Positions 32,364 through 38,799 of a stretch of 64,000 bases of DNA are shown one piece after another. Source of the stretch: RYN-230 sp036497945 (GTDB taxonomy: Bacteria; Actinomycetota; Actinomycetes; Streptosporangiales; Streptosporangiaceae). The notes under the pieces were generated by a model. It had not been told where the DNA came from. It ran no database searches and worked only from the letters and a program-made list of their open reading frames with translations. The position numbers and the translations under genes are program-made. Position 1 is the first letter of the stretch. Each line of letters opens with the position of its first letter. Location of the stretch: assembly GCA_036497945.1 (NCBI GenBank), contig DASXIN010000158.1, forward strand, positions 42,326 through 106,325. Reading direction: 5' to 3'.

Positions 32364-35108
32364 TTACGGCGTGACCAGCGGGAGGGGGGCGCGGACGGCC
32401 GCGGCCACCCCGTCGCTGGCCGCCGCGGCGGCCAGCCGCTCCGCGTCCGGCTGCCCGTAGGTCGTGGTGCGCTGCCGCAGCGGCCGCTCCAGCGGGGCGA
32501 CCAGCGTGGCGAACTGGCTGATCGTCTTGTACGAGCCGTGCTGCGACCCGGCCATCCGGCTGATCGTCTCCTCCATCAGCGTGCCGCCCAGGTCGTTGAC
32601 CCCGCCCTGCAGCACCGTCCGGCACAGGTCGTCACCCAGCTTGACCCAGGAGCACTGGATCGAGCTGATCGCGCCGTGCAGCATGATCCGGGACAGCGCA
32701 TGCACCGCCCGGTTCTCCCGCCGGGTCGGACCGGGCCGGGCCAGGCCGGCCAGGTAGATCGGCGCGCTCGCGTGCACGAACGGGAGCAGCACGAACTCGG
32801 TGAAGCCGCCGGTGCGCTGCTGGATGCCGCGGATCACCCGCAGGTGCCCGACCCAGTGCGCCGGCGTGTCCACGTGCCCGTACATCATCGTCGCGGTGGT
32901 TGGGATGCCCAGCTCGTGCGCGGTCGTGATGACCTCGATCCAGGCCGCGGCGGGCAGCTTGCCCTTGGTCAGCACCCAGCGCACGTCGTCGTCCAGGATC
33001 TCCGCCGCGGTGCCCGGGTGCGACCCGACCCCGGCCTCCCGGGCCGCCGTCAGCCAGTCCCGGATGCTCAGCCCGGTGCGGGCCGCCCCGTTGACCACTT
33101 CCATCGGCGAGAACGCATGCACATGCAGCTCGGGGCAGCGCCGCCTGACCTCGGCCGCGATGTCGAAGTACGCCGTGCCAGGCAGGTCCGGGTGGATGCC
33201 GCCCTGCATGCACACCTCGGTCGCCCCGGCCGCCCAGGCCTGCTCGGCCCGGTCGCCGATCTGGGCCAGGGACAGCGTGTAGGCGTCGGCGTCAGTCCGG
33301 CGCTGGGCGAATGCGCAGAACCGGCAGCCCGTGTAGCACACGTTGGTGAAGTTGATGTTCCTGGTCACGACGTACGTGACGTCGTCGCCCACCGCGTCCC
33401 GGCGCAGCCCGTCGGCCAGCGCGGTCAGCGCGTCGAGTTCGGCCCCGTCGGCGTCCAGCAGGGCCAGCGCCTCGGCATCGGTGATCCCGGCCGGGTCCCG
33501 TTCCGCACTGCGCAACGCCGCGGCCACCTCGGGCCGTATTTGCCCGGGGGGACGACCCCCCGGAGCCCCCCGACCGCCGCTCCGCGCCGGGCGCGGCAAG
33601 CCGCGCGGTGCCGCCGCCTGATCCGGCCTGGCGGCCGGAGCGATGCGGGTGGCCACCTCGGCCCAGTCCCCGTACACCTCGGCGAAGTCCGCCCGCCGGT
33701 CGGCGCTCCGGCCGGTGCTGTCGATCGTGGTGTGCAGGTCGGTCCGGCCGGACGATTCGCCCCAGCCGCCGTCCGGCTCCTGCCACGGCCGCCCGGTGGG
33801 CCGCGCGTCCTGCCGGGCCAGCCCGGTGGCCGGGTCGGCCAGCGCGGCCACATGAGCAGCCAGCCGGGGGTCCAGCCACGGCTCCCGCTGGTACCCCGGG
33901 TAGATGGTGAGCCGCTCGCGCAGCGTCAGGCCGGCCGCCGCGGTGCGCCGGGCCAGCTCGTCGATCTGCGGCCAGGGCCGTTCCGGGTTGACGTGGTCCG
34001 GGGTGAGCGGGGACACGCCGCCCCAGTCGTCGATGCCGGCCGCCAGGATCAGCTCGTACTCCTCGCCGATCAGGTTGGGCGGCGCCTGGATCCGGATCGA
34101 AGGCCCGAGCACCAGCCGGGCCACCGCGATGGTGGCGGCCAGGTCGTCCAGGTCGGCGTCCGGCGTGCCGCGCATCTTGGTATCCGGCTTGGCCCGGAAG
34201 TTCTGCACGATCACTTCCTGGATGCCGCCGTACTCCCGGGCCACCTGCCGGATGGCGAAGATGGATTCGGCCCGTTCGGCCCGGGTCTCGCCGATGCCGA
34301 TCAGGATCCCGGTGGTGAACGGCACGCTGGACCGGCCCGCGTCTTCCAGCACCCGGCGCCGGACCGCGGGGTCCTTGTCCGGGCTGCCGAAGTGCGGCCC
34401 GCCGCGCTCGGTGTACAGCCGGGCCGCGGTGGTCTCCAGCATCATGCCCATGGACGGCGCGACCGGCTTGAGCCGCTGGAAGTCCTGCCAGCCGAGCACC
34501 CCGGGGTTGAGGTGCGGCAGCAGCCCGGTCTCCTCCAGCACCCGGATGGCCATGGCCCGGACGTAGGACAGCGTGTCGTCGTAGCCGTGCGCGTCCAGCC
34601 ACTCGCGGGCCTGCGGCCAGCGCGCCTCCGGCCGGTCGCCCAGCGTGAACAGCGCCTCCTTGCAGCCCAGCGCGGCGCCGTCTGACGCGATCTTGAGCAC
34701 CTCGTCCGGGGACAGGTACGGGCTGTCCAGCCGGCCCGGCACGGTGACGAACGTGCAGTACGCGCACCGGTCCCGGCACAGCCGGGTGAGCGGGATGAAC
34801 ACCTTGCGCGAGTAGCTGATGATCCTGGGCCGGCCCGCGGCGGCCAGCCCGGCGTCCCGGACCCGGGCCGCGTAGCTCAGCAGCTCGGTCAGCTGCTCAC
34901 CCCGGGTATGCAGCAGGATGGCCGCCTCCCCCGGGTCGAGCGCCTTCCCGTCCCGGGCCCGGGCCAGCACCCGGCGCAGTGCTGTTCCGGGGGGGCGACC
35001 CCCCGGAACCCCCCGATCGCCGCTCGGCGCCGAGGCCGGCGCAGCCGGTCGTGCGGGCTCGGCAGGGGGCGGGGACGAATGGCGGGAGGCTGGGGAGTCG
35101 GCGCTCAT
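32364..35108 (-). CDS. fbiC: FbiC, Fo synthase (CofG-CofH fusion)
   Basis: Builds Fo, the deazaflavin core of F420, from tyrosine and a ribityl-uracil precursor with two radical-SAM domains in one chain. 914 residues. CofG half: Cys111/115/118 in CRDRCAYCTF. CofH half: CYTGCRFCAF near residue 590. Each half is complete (GVSPLTPDHVNPERPWP; GGIHPDLPGTAYFD; MMYGHVDTPAHWVGHLRVIR). Two odd insertions, near residues 28-42 and in the linker near 512-525, are copies of a GC-hairpin repeat read as SG(D/G)RGxPGGRPPG. ATG at 35108. The gene is separated from fbiAB by the DprE1-like gene, on the opposite strand. Confidence 0.96.
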   Translation of the reverse strand: MSADSPASRHSSPPPAEPARPAAPASAPSGDRGVPGGRPPGTALRRVLARARDGKALDPGEAAILLHTRGEQLTELLSYAARVRDAGLAAAGRPRIISYSRKVFIPLTRLCRDRCAYCTFVTVPGRLDSPYLSPDEVLKIASDGAALGCKEALFTLGDRPEARWPQAREWLDAHGYDDTLSYVRAMAIRVLEETGLLPHLNPGVLGWQDFQRLKPVAPSMGMMLETTAARLYTERGGPHFGSPDKDPAVRRRVLEDAGRSSVPFTTGILIGIGETRAERAESIFAIRQVAREYGGIQEVIVQNFRAKPDTKMRGTPDADLDDLAATIAVARLVLGPSIRIQAPPNLIGEEYELILAAGIDDWGGVSPLTPDHVNPERPWPQIDELARRTAAAGLTLRERLTIYPGYQREPWLDPRLAAHVAALADPATGLARQDARPTGRPWQEPDGGWGESSGRTDLHTTIDSTGRSADRRADFAEVYGDWAEVATRIAPAARPDQAAAPRGLPRPARSGGRGAPGGRPPGQIRPEVAAALRSAERDPAGITDAEALALLDADGAELDALTALADGLRRDAVGDDVTYVVTRNINFTNVCYTGCRFCAFAQRRTDADAYTLSLAQIGDRAEQAWAAGATEVCMQGGIHPDLPGTAYFDIAAEVRRRCPELHVHAFSPMEVVNGAARTGLSIRDWLTAAREAGVGSHPGTAAEILDDDVRWVLTKGKLPAAAWIEVITTAHELGIPTTATMMYGHVDTPAHWVGHLRVIRGIQQRTGGFTEFVLLPFVHASAPIYLAGLARPGPTRRENRAVHALSRIMLHGAISSIQCSWVKLGDDLCRTVLQGGVNDLGGTLMEETISRMAGSQHGSYKTISQFATLVAPLERPLRQRTTTYGQPDAERLAAAAASDGVAAAVRAPLPLVTP
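33544..33588. repeat. Hairpin repeat element, copy 1 (fbiC linker)
   Basis: Arms CCGGGGGG (33544-33551) and CCCCCCGG (33556-33563), loop ACGA, followed by the shared tail GAGCCCCCCGACCGCCGCTC. It lies between the CofG and CofH halves of fbiC and is read in frame as SGGRGAPGGRPPG. Confidence 0.85.
34987..35031. repeat. Hairpin repeat element, copy 2 (fbiC N-terminus)
   Basis: Arms CCGGGGGG and CCCCCCGG (34987-34994, 34999-35006) with GCGA loop, then GAACCCCCCGATCGCCGCTC. Same orientation and reading frame as copy 1, giving SGDRGVPGGRPPG near residues 29-41 of FbiC, ahead of the CofG domain. Confidence 0.85.
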
Positions 35109-35136
35109 CCCCCAACAGTAGGCGGCACCCCGCGGC

Positions 35137-36273
35137 TCAGAACGACCGGTAGTCGCGCACCGACATGCGCGGCCCGCGGCGCGGTGGGGCCAGCCCGCTC
35201 AGCTCCACCAGCCGGGCCGCCCGGTGCCGGTGACCGGGGTACGGGGCGAGCAGTTCGAGCATGCCGGCGTCGTCCACGATCCGGCCGGCCAGCGCCCAGC
35301 CCACCCAGGCGGGCAGGTGGTAGTCACCGACCGATACGGCGTCCGCGTCACCGCAGGCCCGCTGGCGCACCTCGGCCGAGGTCCACACGCCGATCCCGGG
35401 CAGCGCGCGGAGCCGCCGGTCGGCCGCGGCCGAGTCCATCGTCACGATCTCCTCCAGCCGCCCGGCCACCTCGGCGGCGCCGATGATGGTGCGGGCCCGC
35501 ACCCCCTCCACCCCGGCCCGGTGCCACTCCCAGGACGGGATGCGCCGCCACACCGCCGCGGGCGGCGGCACCCGCATGCCCGCCGGGGCCGGCCCGGGCG
35601 CGGGCGCGCCGAACCGGAGCAGCAGGTAGCGCCAGGCCCGCCGGGCCTCCACGCCGACCACCTTCTGCTCCAGCACCGCGGGCACCAGGGCTTCCAGCAC
35701 CCGGCCGGTCCGGCCGATCCGGACGCCCTGGAACCGGGTGGACAGCTCGCGGAGCACCGGGTGGGCCGGGTCGAAGCCAGCCCGGTCGTCCGCCGCGCCC
35801 AGCGCGGCAGGCAGCGCCCCCAGCAGCCAAGACGCCCCTGGCCCCCAGGCGCTCGCGCGCAGTGTTAGTCCGGGGGGGCGACCCCCCGGAGCCCCCCGAT
35901 CGCCGCTTCGCGCTGAGGCCGGATCGCCGGCCGTGCGGGCTGAGGCCGGATCGCCGGCCGTGCGGGCTGAGGCCGGATCGCCGGCCGTGCGGGCTGAGGC
36001 CGGCACCGCCAGCACCTGCACCCGCAGCGTACCTGGGCCGTCGGGAGTCAGTGAGGTGCGCCAGATGCTGCCGTCGGCGTCCACCCGGTATGCCGGGTCG
36101 CCCCGGCCGCGGGCGTGCACGCCCAGCGTTCGCGGGACGTCCAGCACGAACGGCGTGCGCCACTCGCCGGCCGCGTCCGGGTTGGCGGCATCCGCCGCGT
36201 GCTGGCGTTGGGAAAAGTGCGGCGGGTCCGGCTCGGGCGCCCGCTCGTCCCGCGGGGCCGGTGCGGCGCTCAC
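35137..36273 (-). CDS. AlkA-like HhH-GPD DNA glycosylase
   Basis: Base-excision repair glycosylase of the helix-hairpin-helix GPD superfamily, probably for 3-alkylated purines. The start is placed at GTG 36273, which overlaps the nucleotidyltransferase stop (GTGA); an ATG at 36297 would lengthen it by 8 residues. 378 residues. Helix-hairpin-helix LRALPGIGVWTSAEV; catalytic Asp in SVGDYHLPAWVG; no Lys before it, hence monofunctional. Residues 91-136 are an insertion made of three ASARTAGDP repeats plus the hairpin-element peptide SGDRGAPGGRPPG, absent from ordinary family members. It breaks the N-terminal domain between two strands. Confidence 0.85.
   Translation of the reverse strand: MSAAPAPRDERAPEPDPPHFSQRQHAADAANPDAAGEWRTPFVLDVPRTLGVHARGRGDPAYRVDADGSIWRTSLTPDGPGTLRVQVLAVPASARTAGDPASARTAGDPASARTAGDPASARSGDRGAPGGRPPGLTLRASAWGPGASWLLGALPAALGAADDRAGFDPAHPVLRELSTRFQGVRIGRTGRVLEALVPAVLEQKVVGVEARRAWRYLLLRFGAPAPGPAPAGMRVPPPAAVWRRIPSWEWHRAGVEGVRARTIIGAAEVAGRLEEIVTMDSAAADRRLRALPGIGVWTSAEVRQRACGDADAVSVGDYHLPAWVGWALAGRIVDDAGMLELLAPYPGHRHRAARLVELSGLAPPRRGPRMSVRDYRSF
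35870..35914. repeat. Hairpin repeat element, copy 3 (DNA glycosylase)
   Basis: Arms CCGGGGGG / CCCCCCGG (35870-35877, 35882-35889), GCGA loop, then GAGCCCCCCGATCGCCGCTT. It matches copy 2 at nearly all positions, same orientation, and is read as SGDRGAPGGRPPG. It is joined directly to the 27-bp tandem repeat that follows. Confidence 0.85.
35912..36004. repeat. 27-bp tandem repeat, three identical copies plus part
   Basis: Unit GCTGAGGCCGG followed by ATCGCCGGCCGTGCGG, at 35912-35938, 35939-35965 and 35966-35992, then 12 nt of a fourth. The copies are identical, implying recent expansion. In the glycosylase frame each unit encodes the nonapeptide ASARTAGDP, so the frame is kept. Confidence 0.9.
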
Positions 36274-37391
36274 CCGTCCGTGGAGAAGCGGACGCACGTC
36301 GGGCCCAGTTCTTCACCGGGCCAGACCCGCAGCCCGGCGCGCAGCTCGTTTCCGGGGTCGATGCGGGCCGTGTCGCCGATCACCACGCCGTCCAGCAGCA
36401 CGCCGTCGCCGATCCGCGCGCCCCGGCCGACCACGCTGCCGGTCACCCGGGCGCCCGCGCCGATGCTGGCCTCATCGAACAGCACGCTGCCGCCGACGTG
36501 CGCGTCCGCGGCCACCCGCGCGCCGGCGCCGACCACGGTGCCGCCGTGCACCCGGGCCGCCGGGTGCACCTGCGCCCCGTCCAGCACCAGCCGCTCGCCC
36601 GGCGCGCCCCGGCCGGCCGGCACCGCGCTGGACAGCAGCCGGCCCAGCACCAGGTCACACGACCCCTGCACGAACGCTTCCGGGGTGCCCACATCGAGCC
36701 AGTACGCGGACTCCGGGTAGCCCATGATGATCGCGCCCGCACTGATCAGGCCGGGGAACGTTTCCCGCTCGACCGAGATGACCCGGCCCGGCGGAATCTC
36801 GTCGATGACCGACCGGCGGAACACGTAGCAGCCCGCGTTGATCCGGTTCGTCACCGGGTTCGGTGTCTTCTCCAGGAACGCGGTCACCCGCCCGCTGCCG
36901 TCGGTCGGCACGCAGCCGAACCGGGCCGGGTCGGGCACCTCGACCAGGTGCAGGGTGACCGCGGCGTCGGTCTTGCGGTGCAGGTCGATCTGGGCCGGGA
37001 TGTCGTGCCCGGACAGTATGTCCCCGTTCAGCACCACGACCGGGCTGTGCGGGCCGCCGCGCAGGCCGGCCGCGGCGTTCCGGATGGCCCCGCCGGTGCC
37101 CAGCGGTTCCGCCTCCTGCACGTAGGAGATTTCCAGGCCGAACGCCCGTCCGTCACCGAAGCACTCGGCGAACATCTCGGCCCGGTAGGCGGTGGCCAGC
37201 ACGATGTGCGTGACGCCGCAGGCCGCTGCCTTGGCGAACTGGTGGGCCAGGAACGGGACCCCGGCGGTGGGCAGCAGGGGCTTGGGCGTGCTGATGGTGA
37301 GCGGCCGGAGCCGGCTGCCCTGCCCGCCCACGAGCAGGATGGCTTCGAGTGGCTCCCGGTCTACGGGTGCTGCGGCTGGCTGGCCTGACAT
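36270..37391 (-). CDS. manC: Sugar-1-phosphate nucleotidyltransferase (GDP-mannose pyrophosphorylase type)
   Basis: 373 residues from ATG 37391. N-terminal nucleotidyltransferase: AILLVGGQGSRLRPLTISTPKPLLP (signature, residues 18-42), VVLNGDILSGHD, and product-side WLDVGTPEAFVQG. C-terminal left-handed beta-helix of hexapeptide repeats (VHPAARVHGGTVVGAGARV... ). This build matches actinobacterial mannose-1-phosphate guanylyltransferases such as Rv3264c rather than the cupin-bearing ManC. Together with manB and the SIS isomerase it would supply GDP-mannose. Specificity for GTP/mannose-1-P is inferred from family and context. It starts 12 bp after the GT4 gene. Confidence 0.85.
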   Translation of the reverse strand: MSGQPAAAPVDREPLEAILLVGGQGSRLRPLTISTPKPLLPTAGVPFLAHQFAKAAACGVTHIVLATAYRAEMFAECFGDGRAFGLEISYVQEAEPLGTGGAIRNAAAGLRGGPHSPVVVLNGDILSGHDIPAQIDLHRKTDAAVTLHLVEVPDPARFGCVPTDGSGRVTAFLEKTPNPVTNRINAGCYVFRRSVIDEIPPGRVISVERETFPGLISAGAIIMGYPESAYWLDVGTPEAFVQGSCDLVLGRLLSSAVPAGRGAPGERLVLDGAQVHPAARVHGGTVVGAGARVAADAHVGGSVLFDEASIGAGARVTGSVVGRGARIGDGVLLDGVVIGDTARIDPGNELRAGLRVWPGEELGPTCVRFSTDG

Positions 37392-37402
37392 GAGCAGCGA
37401 GG

Positions 37403-38539
37403 TTACTCTCCGCGCTGCGCTGCCGCACGCTGGTAGGAGGCCATGTGCGCCTCGGCCGACGCGGTCCAGGTGAATTCCTCCGACCGGGCGTGGCCGGCCG
37501 CGCCGAGCGCCTCCCGGCGCGCCGGATCGGCCAGCAGCCCACCCAGCGCGGCCTCGATGTCCGCCGCGTCCGGCTCGGTATAGGCGACCGCGTCCCCGCC
37601 CACCTCGGGCAGCGAGGTGCGATGCGTGGTGAGCACCGGCGCGCCGCAGGCCATCGCCTCCAGCACCGGCAGCCCGAAGCCTTCGCCGCGGCTCGGGAAG
37701 GCCACCACGAGCGCGCCGCCCAGGAAGCCCGGCAGGTCGGTGAAGCGCAGGTAGCCGGGGCGGACCAGGCGCAGGTGCGCGGGCAAAGCGGCCACTGCCT
37801 CGTCTACTTCCTCGCTCCACCCACTGCCGCCGGCCAGCACCAGCGCGGGCGGATCGGTCATGTCGGTCACCGCGGCCGCCCAGCCGGTGATCAGCGCGGG
37901 CACGTTCTTCCGCGGCTCCAGGCCGCCCAGGTACGCCACATACGGATGGCCGTGCAGGCCCAGCCGGTCGTTCACCTGGCCGATCCGCTCCGGGCTCGGC
38001 CGGTGAAACACGGTGTGGTCCACGCCGTGGTAGGCGACGTCGATCCGGGTCGGGTCGGCGCCGACCACCCGGACCAGCTCGTCCCGGGTCGCCTTGGACG
38101 GGACGATCAGCCGGGTGGCCCGCCGGGCCGCGGTGCGGATAGCCGACTTGAAGAACGTGGCGGTGACCGCGTTGTGCGCGTCCGGCTCGGTGAAGTACGT
38201 CAGGTCGTGGATGGTGGCCACCACGGGAACCCCTGGCCGCAGCGGCATCGTATAGTGCGGCGCGTGCAGCACGTCCGCGTTCACCTGCTGGGCGACCAGC
38301 GGCAGGCCGGTCTGCTCCCAGGCCAGCCGGGCGGGGCGGTGCGCGATCGCGGTCGGCCCGGCGACCACGGTGGCGTCAGGGACGAGCCTGCCGTAGCGCT
38401 CCTCGTCGGCTCGCTGGCAGGCGACCGCGAGGTCGGCTCCGATGGCCTCCAGCGCGACGATCAGGCCGTCCACGTAACGGCCGAGCGCGCCCCGGTCCGC
38501 CGGCACAGTGGTGGCGTCGACCAGCACCCGAGGTGCCAC
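37403..38539 (-). CDS. GT4-family glycosyltransferase
   Basis: 378 residues, GT-B fold. Donor-site motif PSRGEGFGLPVLEAMACGAPVLTT contains the E-x7-E pair of GT4 retaining enzymes; GGLEPRKNVPALI is the linker to the C-terminal domain, and ATIHDLTYF belongs to the acceptor half. GDP-mannose-dependent mannosyltransferases have this profile, and the next gene down makes a nucleotide sugar, so a mannosyltransferase is likely but not proven. The start codon is GTG at 38539. A perfect TGGTCTAGACCA palindrome lies 192 bp upstream, the only regulatory sign in the spacer. Confidence 0.85.
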   Translation of the reverse strand: MAPRVLVDATTVPADRGALGRYVDGLIVALEAIGADLAVACQRADEERYGRLVPDATVVAGPTAIAHRPARLAWEQTGLPLVAQQVNADVLHAPHYTMPLRPGVPVVATIHDLTYFTEPDAHNAVTATFFKSAIRTAARRATRLIVPSKATRDELVRVVGADPTRIDVAYHGVDHTVFHRPSPERIGQVNDRLGLHGHPYVAYLGGLEPRKNVPALITGWAAAVTDMTDPPALVLAGGSGWSEEVDEAVAALPAHLRLVRPGYLRFTDLPGFLGGALVVAFPSRGEGFGLPVLEAMACGAPVLTTHRTSLPEVGGDAVAYTEPDAADIEAALGGLLADPARREALGAAGHARSEEFTWTASAEAHMASYQRAAAQRGE

Positions 38540-38730
38540 GAGCAGTCTGTCTCCTTCCCCCGCCTGGGGGCCCGAGGTGCCAGATAACTGGCGAATCAGC
38601 TTTCATCTAAGTCCCGTCACGACCGAGCGTACGCCCTCCGTCGACCTGCCGGTGAGCATCGCCACTCATGTTCCGCCCGTGCCGTGTCGCGCCGCACCGG
38701 GCGACCTGAGCCGCCCGGGCTGGACCGTTA

Positions 38731-38742
38731 TGGTCTAGACCA
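38731..38742. promoter_or_regulatory. TGGTCTAGACCA palindrome, DasR/HutC-type operator candidate
   Basis: Perfect 12-bp dyad in the 260-bp spacer between the UPF0182 stop and the GT4 start. It equals the core of the Streptomyces DasR element (A[G/C]TGGTCTAGACCA[G/C]T; the outer bases here are A and G). GntR/HutC regulators bind GGTCTAGACC-like sites. If used, it would link the GT4-nucleotidyltransferase-glycosylase operon to amino-sugar status. Confidence 0.6.
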
Positions 38743-38799
38743 GGCTAGCCGCCGGGGCTGGGTCCGGCGAGGGCCGACCGTGGGCCGGCCAGGGGCCGG

